In this document: positions 12,086 through 23,635 of the stretch, piece by piece
Layout of the letters: each line of letters opens with the position of its first letter
Numbering within the stretch: the first letter of the stretch is position 1
The notes under the pieces: generated by a model
Told to the model about the DNA's origin: nothing
Database searches by the model: none
The model's input: the letters and a program-made list of their open reading frames with translations, nothing else
From: Trichostrongylus colubriformis
Lineage: Eukaryota > Nematoda > Chromadorea > Rhabditida > Trichostrongylidae
DNA: 64,000 nucleotides
Direction: 5' to 3'
Assembly: GCA_963978905.1 (NCBI GenBank)
Contig: OZ022261.1
Location: 28,827,686 to 28,891,685 of the forward strand
Program-made: the position numbers and the translations under genes

Positions 12086-12429
12086 GACATGCATGTCTCT
12101 TCTATACTATATGTATAAGAACAGCATGGCATCTCTCACTCACTGACAATTACTGACACGGGTGGCGGCGTTCCGCTCTCGCGGTGGTGAACTAGGTGAG
12201 TTCTGTTCTCTCGTACGGGGTTTCGTTGATGTTCCGTCAGATCCGCTAGAGGGATGAGACGTTTGGTGGTGTATTGGATGAAATCTTGAATCTTGGGCCA
12301 CATGCAGGCCCTTGAGAAAGACTATCCGGTTGAGACGTTAGGGCGTCAATGAAAGTTTCACGTAACAATCTCGTTGGCACAGCAGAGAAAATTGCAATCA
12401 ACATCAATGCCGGAGTTTTACGAAGAAAG

Positions 12430-12475
12430 AAGTTCGAACCCACTATTCTCCACTGAGCTATAATCCACACGTGCT
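12430..12475 (-). ncRNA. tRNA-derived promoter-like sequence (A and B box)
   Basis: On the minus strand TATAGCTCAGTGGAG is a canonical tRNA A-box region, and GGTTCGAACT is a B box only about 13 bases further on. The gap is too short for a tRNA, so the anticodon arm is lost. A tRNA pseudogene or SINE head is the best reading. Confidence 0.4.
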
Positions 12476-12904
12476 ATCCTTCCCCACTCCTGTAATGCTA
12501 TTCAAGAATTACTAGTGCGGGTAAGACGGTCCATGGAAAGGAATTAGAATTAAATTTTTGGAATTAGAATTAGAAAAAAAATTTAGAATGTTTTCCATGA
12601 AAATGACATCATGGAATCCAACGACACTTCACTGAGCTCAAAAAGAAGTCGCTGTGCGTTCCCAAGAGTTTTCCTAGAGCATGGCCGGGAAAGGATCTTT
12701 TTTTAGAACGCATCTCTGCATCTCTTTCAAAAGGGATGAGTTATAAGGCTGAAGTTGCATCTTGCGATTCTACAATCCGTTCTATCGGACGATTTTCAAA
12801 GTCAGAGGGAGGGGAAGATTTTGGTCTACGGTACACACCTAAACACCCGCAGTTCGTTCATTCACCGCAACTGAACACGCGACACCCTGCCAAGACGCCG
12901 AGTA

Positions 12905-15900
12905 TGGATAAATGAAATGTTTGCTGTCGGGTGAACTCGTCATCAAGCGCATGCGATGCGTCCTGTGTGGCGTCACAGCTACCGCGCCGAGCAACAGTGG
13001 GCGATGGCCTTACCTTGAATACCTTGGAGTCCGCTCTTCAAGGGTAGTCATGCCATCCTTGCAGGACACATCCATGCCAAGCGTCGCGATTCCTTGCCAC
13101 TTGCCGCCATCTTTGACCAAAGATCTTCTTCATTGGGTCGCTCCATCTGGTTGGTGGTCTTCCCAGCGGTCTCTTCACTCCACGAAGATACCAGTCGGTC
13201 ACACGGCACGTCCATCGGTTATCTCTGAGACGGGCAACATGGCCGGCCCATCGCTTCTTCGAATCGTAGATGGTTTCGATCACGTCTCTGACGCAGGTTC
13301 GCCTCCGGATCTCGCGACTGGGAATCTTTTGCATAACCGACACACCACACATAGTTCGTTCCATAGCCTTTTGCGTCACTGCCAGCCTGTCCTCCTCAGC
13401 CCGAGTTGTGTTCCATGTCTCGCATCCGTAAACTAAAGCTGGGAGGACATGAGTATTGAACACTTGACCTCGGGTCTGAGCGTCGAGCCGCTTGTCGGTG
13501 AGAACATCGCGATACTTATTGAACGCGGCCCATCCTGCCTTACGGCGCCGGCTGATCTCGGCTGTGAGGTCGTTATCCATAGTGATTGCCTGACCGGGAT
13601 AGACGTACGAGGAGACTCCAGGTGTAAACTGTAATCCTCCACGTAACTGTTCTTCATCCACTGAGTTTTGCCTGGATGGATTTGGAGCCCGGTAAGACGA
13701 ACGGCTTCGCAAAGAATTCTCAACGAATCCTCGAGAGTACACGGCTCAGTACCTATAAGGATGATGTCGTCCGCAAAGAGCAGATACTGGAGCTTCTCAC
13801 CATCTATTAGGTCTATGCAGAATAAATGGCCGAAACGTAATTGGCCATAACTTCGCTCAGACACAACTTTATTTGCCGTAATAAAAACCATTCGAATCTA
13901 CAGAATTTTACCAACGATATGGTCAGGAAAATATACCATCACGATCAAATTCTGGATTGCGAGAATCAATAAAGTCAAGAATGGCAGTTTTACCGTGCAT
14001 AATTTTTCTGCCGCAGGTTTGCATCGGGAACCTGGAAAAAGTGGTAATCCGCCAGGGATAGGTCTGGGGAATAAGGGGGGGGTGAGGGAGAGGCTCGATG
14101 CCTAACTGCATCATTTTTTTACTGGGTGCGCAAAACAACGCAAAACCCCACAGTTCGCAAGTCACCCGGCAGAAACTGATCGAGACTCTCCCTCACCCCC
14201 TTATTCCTCAGACCTATCTCTGTCGAATAACCTTTTTTTCCCGGTTCTCGATGCAAACCTGGGTCAGAAGGAGTTCGCCGAAACGATGCATGTTAAAAAT
14301 GCCATCGTTGACTTCATTAATTTTCGCAATCCTGAATTTGATCATGATGGCATATTTTCTTTACCAGATCGTTGGCAAGGTTGTGTAGATTCGAATGGTT
14401 TTTATTTCGACAAATAAAGTTGTGTCTGAGCGAAGTTATGGCGTTTTGAAAAAAGTAGTCCGTTTTGGCCATTTATTCTGCATAGACCTAATATATCAAT
14501 GCCGCAAGGAAGCTCAACGTTTGGCATCACGAGCTCGAGAGCAGCGGAGAACAGTTTCGGAGAAATGACCTCGCCTTGCCGCACTCCGCGTTGAATTCCC
14601 ACACGAACTGGACTATTCAGCAAGTTGATGTCAGTGAAGCAGCCCGTGTTGCACTGGCGTATTACTTCAATCTATCGCCGAGGGACTCCGAACGTAATGA
14701 GAGCATTCAGCACCGCCTGAAGTTCGATCGTGTCAAACGCTTTCTTGAAATCGACAAAGAGGAAGCATAACGGGAGCCGGTACTCTCTACAGCGTTCCGT
14801 GAGCTGTGAAACGACATGGATATGGTCGTCGAAAATCCTTCACGAAAACCGGCTTGCTCTCTGCGCGTGTTCATAGTGAGAGTGCGACACATGCGATTGA
14901 GAATGACGCGGAAAAAAGCTTGAGCACCACGGATAGGAGAGCGGTAGGACGATAATTGGCCAAAGCATCACGCGGTCCCTTTTTGTGCACTAAGATGGTC
15001 TTAGATCCGAGCCAGTCCTGTGGAACCAACCTCGTCGCGAGGATTTCCTTGAACATATCGGCGAGCGGACGGGTGAGGAACTTCTCCATACACTTCAAGT
15101 GCTCTGCTCTCATGTGGTCTAGTCCAGGTGCTTTTCCTTTCTTTGTCTGACGAATAGCATGGGCCACTTCCTACTCCAAAACTCGCCACTCTTCCCTTTC
15201 AGCTGCGTCATCAAATGCAACAGAAAACGGCTGAACTTGCACTTTGGTGGAGAACAGATCCTGGAAGAAACTTTGAATCTCCTCCTCCATGTCCTTGCGA
15301 CTTCTGGCAATAGAGCCGTCCGTTCTCGTCAAATACTCAAGAGAAATAGTCCTGAGGCGAGTGCTAATGAAAGTCCTTTTGATGCTGAGCGATTTTTGCG
15401 CCGCTTCCCTTGCTCTCCGTACAGCGTATTCACGATAGTCGTTCTCCACTCTAGAGCGAATGACCTTGTTCAGCACCGTGCGAGCCACCGGGTCCAGGAA
15501 GCTTATCAGCTTCTTCCGAGTAGCCAGCATCCGTAGGGTCTCATCACTTAGCCGCTGGCGTGGTTTGCTCAAAACGCGCTCTGAAGCAGCCTCAACAACG
15601 GTTCGGATGGCAGAGATCATCCTCCCGTATCTATCGTGAATATCACCATCTCCACCGGAAAAGTCTGTCTTAGAAGCAAGCGTCTTCAATGTATTCTCAC
15701 ACAACGTGAATCGGGCTCTCCGTGAGTGACTTGCAGCTATCCGTCTCTTTTCCTTCTTGAGATTTATCGCAATGGTCGCTCGGACTAGACGATGATCGGA
15801 ACCGATGTTAAAATGCGATTCTCCGATGATTGTAACGTTGTGGCACAGACGCAGACAGTTTGTCATTATAAAGTCGATTTCATGGAACGACTGTCTGTTA

Positions 15901-16855
15901 GGAGTATGCCACGTCCATCGGCGTCCCTGACGTTTCTCGTAAAATGAGTTCGCCACCCATAGACGACATCGTTCGGCGAATAAGGCCAGGGCTTCATCTC
16001 GAGGATTCCGTCCAGGTCTTCCATAGGGACCCACAAAGCTCTCACCGGGCTCGCCGACGCCCAAGTGGGCGTTGAAATCGCCAGCGCAGACGACGTGGTT
16101 ACCTTTTGGATAGGAATTGATTGCTCGTTCAAGCGCGTCGTAGAACTCCTCGACATCGTCATCGCTATAGGCGCATGTGGGCGCATATACAGACAGAATC
16201 TTCATCGTAGTCGTTTTTCCGATTTCGAGCACCAGCATTGCGATCGTGTCCGAAAGGACTTCACAGCGAGCAACACGAGCCGCCAGCTACGGCGAAACTA
16301 TGAAACCGACGTCGCCAACTCTGCGTCCTCTTGAACCGGCTCCAAGCACGACTTCGTGGCCTGTATGCCACCTCCATCTACCCGCTACTCGTCTTCGCGT
16401 CTCCTGGATGCATGCCACGTTAGTCGCACATCTGTCCAATTCAGAAATAGGCTGGTCATTTCTGGCATCGCTGCTGAGGCCTCGAGTGTTAACAGTACCG
16501 ATATTTAAAAAATAGTTTGGCAGATCGCTTGCCGTGAGATTTCTCCCCCTCTGCCGTTGCCCCCTCCCAGGAGGGGCGGTGGCCGCACGGGGCTGAGGGT
16601 ACTGTTTTTTAGACTCTATACATGGATGTTGACGGCCTAGACAAACCCCTCACCGCCTAGCCAAATCTGGCGGTAGCACCACCGCCGGAAGTGGAGCTCG
16701 TCCAGGAGCGGGCCCGTTTTTAGCCTCACTCAACACGTCGTTGTTCCGGCAACAACGGAAAGCAACTTTGAGTGAGTTTACACCACCTCACCGCTTCGAG
16801 GTAACGGGGCTAGGGGGGTGGGCGATGGCTTGAGACTTAAACTTCCATGTGCCGG
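12905..16855 (-). mobile_element. RTE-like non-LTR retrotransposon, disrupted
   Basis: On the minus strand the order is a GC-rich presumptive 5' UTR (about 16855-16520), an AP-like endonuclease, a reverse transcriptase and a C-terminal region. The endonuclease spans about 16500-15700 and shows TVNTRGLSS, CIQETR, VYAPT, AGDFNAHLG, IDFI and SDHRLV. The reverse transcriptase shows KGKAPGLDH near 15140, NYRPTALL near 14960, [10 protein letters not shown] near 14740, GVRQGEVISPKLF near 14590 and LLFADDIIL near 13770. The coding part ends at a stop near 13038. A stop after GVPRR near 14680, frameshifts near 14800 and 13640 and an inserted element (13807-14491) make it non-functional. The RTE-clade assignment rests on the motif layout only. 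Confidence 0.85.
13807..14491. mobile_element. Long-TIR element inserted in the retrotransposon RT
   Basis: The ends TTAGGTCTATGCAGAATAAA and its reverse complement start long inverted arms of about 280 bp that meet near 14100-14180. The insertion is flanked by TA on both sides (13805-13806 and 14492-14493). Removing it with one TA restores the RT reading across the site, giving CGID then DGEKLQYLLFADD. That fits a Tc1/mariner-type TA target. No transposase is visible inside, so it is non-autonomous. Confidence 0.85.
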
Positions 16856-16964
16856 CAAAAAAAATTCTAATTGAATCGTTGGCTGCTGCTTGTAATAAGC
16901 GCATTTCCAAAAAGTGCACTTTAATTTCCCATCACATATCTTGCATCACGGGCGTATGCCATTA

Positions 16965-17150
16965 AGACAGGAAATTCACGTGTCCTCTTTTAGCGCATGA
17001 CGTGATGGTGCGAGCTATGGGCGTCGTATTGGTTGAGTCCTGAAGCGATTACACATAGGATGAGGAGTGGAGCACCGTCATCGCTTCAAAACCCATCCGA
17101 GACGGCGCGCATAGCTCGCACCATCGCGTCGCACACCGAACGCCGCAAAG
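16965..17150. mobile_element. Foldback MITE, GATGGTGCGAGCTATG family
   Basis: The arm near 16995-17032 (GTGATGGTGCGAGCTATG) is inverted near 17096-17132 (CATAGCTCGCACCATC). The same family has a cleaner copy at 56247-56448 and a partial copy near 58990. The outer ends are less well preserved here. Confidence 0.65.
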
Positions 17151-17169
17151 CGAATTCTCGGTTCATGTG

Positions 17170-17460
17170 GCATACAGCCCTCGCGGTGGGAGTCGATCGG
17201 TCGGATTTTTGCATAACCGCCGGCGGCGAATGTGAGTCGTTTGGAATTCCGGGCAATACGCGATGGGCTGGTACCGTAAGGGACCTTTGAAGATAGGCAA
17301 ACTTCCGAAACCTTCAACTCGCGATCTTCAGAGGTCTCTTACAGTACCAGCCCATTGCGTCATAAGCGAAATTCCAAACGACTCGTACTGACGGCGCCGC
17401 AAGTGCGACGCCGCGAAGCGCAAATTCGACCCATCGACCCTCATCCCACCCCTCGCATGG
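17170..17460. mobile_element. Inverted-repeat element, TCGATYGGTCG family
   Basis: Two arms, about 17190-17300 and 17325-17440, are inverted copies sharing GATGGGCTGGTACCGTAAGG-like and AGTCGTTTGGAATT stretches. They also match the ends of the 545-bp elements at 18482 and 33755, so this looks like an internally deleted member of that family. Confidence 0.6.
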
Positions 17461-18481
17461 CACTTAAAGTAGACGTCCCCGTGCTGTATTCATGGCTTTT
17501 CATCACAAGGTCAGAATAAAACCGTAGTTTGGCCCTTGACTGAACGCACTTTTCCCTTCTTAGTTCTTGCCTCTGATATGCATATGAATTTGCCTCATAT
17601 CGTCACTAAAAGCTCCAGGAAGCGTCAAAAAAGAATCGCTGCTAGAAAAGCAATTATAACATTGCTGTTGCCGGAAATTCTTGGGTATGCAGCACTTTAC
17701 GCTGTTACGAACTGGTACTACGGACAGCCAGTATCCACGTCAACCAGTTAATAGCAAAAATATCCTTCGGTGTTATCCCAAGGGAAGGAATTTGTCTTGC
17801 AACACTATTGCTTATGTATCAGTCGCATATCGGTCTCATCCCAGCCTTCTTTTCTTTATGTCAAATGATGAACAGTGCAAATTTCAGTGTTGTCCAATCA
17901 AACGGGTCTGTTAAAATATGGAAACTCGAGTTCCAAAGACTTTCTTGTGCTTTTGTTGTATATGTATCGTGTTTGTGTGTTTATCAGACTGACGCCCTTG
18001 AAGACACCGTTGGGCTGCTGTTATACCTTGCGAATCTGGGATCGCGCGATTGCATCTTCGTCTACACGTTTGGTAGTATCTATATCAAAGGTGCGGCCGC
18101 ACGCGGATCCCAATTTGGGCGAGCCAAAAGTTTAAAAATGGCAAAATGGTACAGGCCTAAACACCCCATGTGACTTTTCTTTTTACTACTCGAATATTGT
18201 ATTTGTCAGTGCTACACACGAACTTCTCGCATTTTCTTAACAGCGCCGAGTGTTCACAGAACTTTCGGAGCTGCGCATGGAAGAATCCAGCTAGTTCTAA
18301 ACTAACTTCCAGATTTCGGGACCCCTCCCCTCGTTGACGACTCATGAAGGACTGACTGTCGCGGAAGAATGAATGGGCTCAGCCTGGGAGTACAGTGAGT
18401 AAGGCAACAAGCTGCCAGCTTCTATAACTGAGTGGTAAGGTGGTGGCAGTAATATGAGGTCGTGCGATGTACTATTTGAGT

Positions 18482-19026
18482 ACGGGAGTTGATTGGTCGA
18501 AATTTCGCGCGACCGCCCGCGGTGAACGGCACGACGAGTGCGAGACGTTTGGAATTCCGTTCAAGAAACAATGGGCTGGTACCTAAGGGACCTTTAAAAA
18601 TTGCACCTATTTTCAGCGCGGGCGGTTATTTCCTTTTGTTTTTCTTATGCTTTCTGAGAGAACTGAAATATCCGAGGTAATTTGAATGTTGTTGTTCTCT
18701 CTCATTCTGCAGTGAGCGATCCATAGAAGTTTCTCCAGGAGGACTAACAGTTGACAAAACCTATCAAGATAATACAACAATCAAGAACAACCTCAAGTAC
18801 AACAGAAGCATTGATAGCTCGATTAGCTTTGAAGGACGATGGAGAGCTCGTACTGCAATATCAGGAAATTCCAATTCACAGCATATTGCTACAAATAGGT
18901 GCAGTCTGGAAAGGTTCCTAACGGTACCAGCTCACTGCGTCTTGAGCGGAATCCCAAACGACACTTACTGACGGAGCCGCGAGTGCGACGCCGCGAAGCG
19001 AAAATTCGACCAATCGAACCCCCCTC
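18482..19026 (+). mobile_element. 545-bp non-autonomous element, copy 1
   Basis: The inverted termini contain GATTGGTCGAAATTTCGC and its partner GCGAAAATTCGACCAATC. Sub-terminal parts share AGTGCGAGACGTTTGGAATT and ATGGGCTGGTACC-like sequence. The internal 300 bp has no long frame but is clearly shared, in inverse orientation, with 33755-34299. No transposase is visible. Confidence 0.7.
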
Positions 19027-19765
19027 CGTTGAACTCCCTTTCTCTTCGTATTTCTTCTCGGATGGCCCCCTTCAAGTGTCCAAAACTGATTTTGACTAGC
19101 CCCTTTCCTTCCAATAACTCTTACTGGAGCATCTGTCGCGCATCAAACCAGTAACACTGTAAAACCGTTTTGGAGTGCATTTTCTGGTCTTTAATTTGCG
19201 GGCTTTTCCGCTTCGTGAGCAAACTGGGCGGCCCTATGGTCGCTCAGTTAGAGAAAAATGTCATGTATCTGATCACCGAGTTGTTAAGATGCCACTTCTA
19301 ATACTTGCGCAGAAGAGGGAATTTTCAAGGCTCTTCGTCACGGGCAGGGAGGCTTCCCTGTCAGATGGGATTCCATGAGGCGAGGATCCTCCGCTATGCA
19401 TACCTATGATTGAAAGGACTCGAAGACAAGCGAGCGGTTTTAAGCAGCTTTCGGCTTCATTCTCCGGAAGTTACCGCGGTATTTCTGATAAAGGCAGTTT
19501 TATCAGCTTTTCAGTTTCGCACTCTATGAACCCTTCATATGTATCGCTATCCTTCAGGCCCGAATCTCTAAATCCGAAGCGCTTATACCATCGATGAGCT
19601 GTTGATTAAACGACGGTGCCTTCAACATTGTGGAGCTAGTGTTACCGGTTGCTTGCTGCGATCTGCAGCGTCACCAATGGCAGTAGATATAAACTCGTTG
19701 CGAAAAATGGATGAGAGGGAGGGTTTTCAGGATTTCTGCCGTTTCATCCCGTTCCTTCCTTTTGT
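19027..19765. other. Stretch without recognised gene
   Basis: Nothing supported. Short open frames on the plus strand have no recognisable domain or splice context. Confidence 0.4.
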
Positions 19766-19767
19766 GG

Positions 19768-20860
19768 CACTACTTAGGCCCCAGGTCGAAGTGGCCATTC
19801 GGAAGGGGATACATATGGTCAGACGTATTTCCGGACGCTGATCTGGAATCTGTATTCGAAATTTGCAAAACGACTCTCTAAGGGGAATATGGAAGTTTTA
19901 TTTAATGAACGGCTACACGTTGGATCTCGTTGGCGAGGCACTATGTCATAAGCACGGCCGTTGCTGAGCTATTATAGTAACGGCCTCAGTGGCTGTGGTA
20001 GTATTCCGGATCTGCAGGACAGGGTCTTGGGTTTGCTCCTCCGGTGCTAGTTTTTTTTGCATTTTGTGTTTCATTGACAGTAGGTGCTTTTCTATCACTT
20101 CTGGACGTTTTCTTGTACTGGCACCAATCGCACCCATCATTCACTTTGCCACTTTATTTATAACTACTAACTACTCACACTATTTATAACTACTAACTAT
20201 TCACTAACTACTAAAATTACTCACAAGGGAAGGATATCAAGTCGAAGAGAATCCCGTACTACACAAATGAGGCGTTGTTGCGTAAAAAGACTATGATATT
20301 CGTGCACAGGGGGTCGAATTACCCCTCTGTGCAAATTTTCAGCCAAATCCAGTTTCTGGTCCAACTTCGGAAAATTGGGGGTGGCCAGGGGATAAAGTGG
20401 TAGTCTTTGAAATTTCTTTCACAGAAAACCGTGCCACCTGGACAAAATAGCCTACAAATAGCTTTTACACTTGCCCATCGCCCTAAATGTACGAGACAAG
20501 CGTCAAATAGGAGCATTTCTCAGGCAAGGTTTACGACTTCTCCTTTGTTCAGTGGGCTGCCCTATAGCCCGTGAATTTTTCCGAAGTTTGGTCAAATTTT
20601 CGAATTGGCTGGAAACTTGTACCTTGGGGTAATTTGGCTCCCTGAACAAGAAAATCGCAAGAACGTCTGGCTCGCCCTATGGGCTTCCAAACTTACCATA
20701 TAATAGTACTGTTTTTTCGAAAAAACCTCCACAACTCCGCTTAGAAAATCGTTTTGCAAAGTTCGAATACAGATTCGGGATCAGCGTCCGAAAATACGTC
20801 GGGCCATGTGTATCCCATTCCGAATGGCCACTTCGACCTGAGGTCCTTCCCTTGTTAGCA
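19768..20860. mobile_element. ~1.1-kb foldback element with ~105-bp arms
   Basis: The left arm at about 19779-19882 (AGGTCGAAGTGGCCATTCGG at its start) and the right arm at about 20738-20842 are inverted with roughly 85-90% match, sharing CGGACGCTGATC and AATCTGTATTCGAA. Between them, 20155-20215 is a short AACTACTAACTA-type tandem run. A partial third arm occurs near 27540-27610. No transposase is visible. Confidence 0.75.
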
Positions 20861-22890
20861 GCTCTACTTTCATATTCAACAATCGACCAAATTACACCTC
20901 GTGGTCCCTTCAAACACTCATGATGGCATCTGATCTTGCAGTCCGTGAGTAATCCGATGCCAATTAACCATCTCTGGTAGATTTTGCTAGTTTGGATGAG
21001 GAATATGACTAACGATCACGTGCGACGCATATCTTTCGAGATCTGTTTGCAATCTATAAACCCTAGACAATGAATATTTTCCATGGTTACCTTAGATCTC
21101 ATTCACAAGTCCTCCATGCTCGAAAGGGTTTCTTTCTATATTTCTTTTGTATGCCGTTGGTTTATTTATTTATTTGTCTTTTTCTCTTGACTTGTATACT
21201 TTCCGTTAGAATGGCTGTGTGGTTTCATGGCTGCAGGCAGGAATAATTAAAGCAAATGGAATAAATGTTCTAATCGTCTAGACTACATATTAACCTCTTC
21301 TTTTAATGGAATTTAGGGCCCTTCATAGGTTCAATACACACCCTCAAACCAGAGTTGTAGAGGTCATTGACAAGAAGCCTTGTCTCCACAAGAAGCAGCA
21401 TGCTCAAGAACTTTGGCAAAAGAGTTTTTATGCAAATTGGAAAAAATCGGCTATTTTTTGACATCTAGCCACTATAATATATGCACTTTGTTATGAAAAC
21501 CAGCTAAGAAAATTTTTTTGTTATTTATTGGTCCTCCATGACCCATAATAGGTTCGACGGGGGTTTGGCTTTGATGTCAGCGACTTATTCTCCAGTTTTC
21601 AATCCAACAGATTCGAGCCTTAGCAATCGCTGCTTTTATATGGCAAAAATCCTTCTTTCGTGATTTCATCAGGATGAAATATCCTGAAAGTTCTTCACGT
21701 TGTTCACATCAGGCGAGCAAGCAGGCGATTCCATAATAGCTGCATTTTCCTTTCTCTCTTTATCAACCACAGCGTTGTGGAGGGGTGTCTAAGGTGGCGG
21801 CGGTACTTGCTAGAAAGTGGAGGCTTCTTTGAGGTAGTTTCTAGGAAAGGTAACAATTGGAGTCCGGGTAGGTTTTGATGGACCAACGACTTTATTCGAC
21901 AGACATACATGCTCTCTCGAACTTTTTCACTGGTTAAATCCTTCCCCAATCTTAACCCTGCATTCACCGAAAATGCCTTCCTTGCTACCTTCGCTTTCTG
22001 CGAAGATTTCCTTAATAATTAGCATATTTTTCCGAACTACCCAGTTGACCTCGTGCTCATGGGAAAAAATACCTACACATGAAATTTTGACGTAGAAGCT
22101 TCGTAAGGTGGACGCATACCAGCGACCATTTGTCGTCATAACCTTCCTAGCTAAATAGGGCGGAGCTTCTTCATGAAACTCAATGAATCGAGGCGCCGCG
22201 TGAAGGTGATATCGCACAACGCTGTCGTTTTGTTTAACTGCCCTCCATAGCACTGCTCTGAAGGTATGATTAATGAGTTCGATGTAAGTCGCCCAATTCG
22301 ACTTTCTTCCTATGGCATCAATTTTCTTAAAGTACCACATATCCTCTCCTGACCGTATGATATCCAGGGCATGCAATGAAAGATCGACAACTCGCTCTGA
22401 GGGGCGTGGTTAGTGAGAAATTTCACAATTACTCTGACCTGCCGTATGCACGGTGTGAATTTGAGTCTGCATGACTTCGGACGAATATGAACACCGAAAT
22501 GAATACTGACATTCACCTATAAGATGCAGAACAACAGTTAGTGCTTAGCGCTTCCTCGGTACAGCACTGTTTCTTAATGAAACGCCCTGTTCTATCGCGA
22601 TTTCCTAAGTGCATCTGTACTTGTGAAACGGCGCATATGGTAGCCACATACCAGAAATGGCCAGTTTTATTTCTAATTTGCATGATAATTATTCTACAAT
22701 GGTACTAAAGCATGCCGATTCTGGTGAAAACAGAACTTCTGTCAAGGACTCTACGAACTTTGGTTGGGGTGTTTTCATGGGTGTCTTTATGTTTATTGAA
22801 CGCACTGTAGTTGATTGGGACTGTATTTTCTGATTGTTTAGATAGAAACCCGTTAAACACTTCAGTAATCTGGAAACGGTTCAACTGCTA
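20861..22890. other. Mostly non-coding stretch with one long unexplained frame
   Basis: A 149-codon open frame lies on the minus strand at 22376-21927. A second frame upstream (22516-22310) would join it after a one-base shift. I recognise no domain and see no convincing splice sites, so I do not call a gene. Confidence 0.3.
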
Positions 22891-23635
22891 TACAGGGGGT
22901 GCCAAAAAAAAGTAATTTTGCCCACGGCTCACATCTCCCAATTATACAAAACATAGGGAAACGAAAGAAATGAAAGTATTGGGGCAAAATATTCCCGAAA
23001 TGTTCCTCTAAAAGCAGGAACAAGCTGAGACTCACTACTTTCATTTTCATAAAAATATAGAACCTTTAAGCGGCGCAGCCGGGCTTCGGAGCCCCACGGT
23101 ATCAAGGTCCCCTTGAAACAGTGGAGCCGGGTTCCATGGTAGGTCTTTTGTGGGAAGCTTCCTAAGGATTGGCCCTTTGGTTCATGGAAGTCACAGAGCC
23201 CCTGCTGCTTGGACAAGGCTGCTATGATCCGAAGTATCATTTTCATGCCCAAATCCGCCTCCGGAGGGGTTTCAGTGGTAAGTGCACGTTTTGGCTCTTG
23301 GAAACGAAGGGCGCTGGGAACGCGGAAAAAACGGGATCCTAAAGAACACCACCCAGTATGAATCCCCCTAGGTACCCAGAGTGAACGGACCTCAGCAAGG
23401 TTGTGAACGAGGGCGACAAATTCCGGATTTTGCCCAGCTGAGGTGACACATCTTGTTCATTATTTCCTCGCTCCCGTTCCTGCTCGTGCAGAAGGCTGCC
23501 ACGGAGTATAGTGATAGAGTGAGGTCTGCTCTTGAATCTGGGGATGTGAATACCTCAACAGAATTTGCTGTAGTTCGACTAAAGTGGGGTGAAAGTGGAC
23601 GAGACAAAATTACTTTTTTTTTGGCACCCCCTGTA
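22891..23635 (+). mobile_element. 745-bp TIR element, copy 1 (TA target)
   Basis: The ends TACAGGGGGTGCCAAAAAAA and an inverted TTTTTTTGGCACCCCCTGTA are flanked by TA duplications (22889-22890 and 23636-23637). The TIR continues to about 28 bp (AGTAATTTTG). This is the layout of a Tc1/mariner-like non-autonomous element. No intact transposase frame is present. A second copy in the same orientation lies at 30525-31267. Confidence 0.85.
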
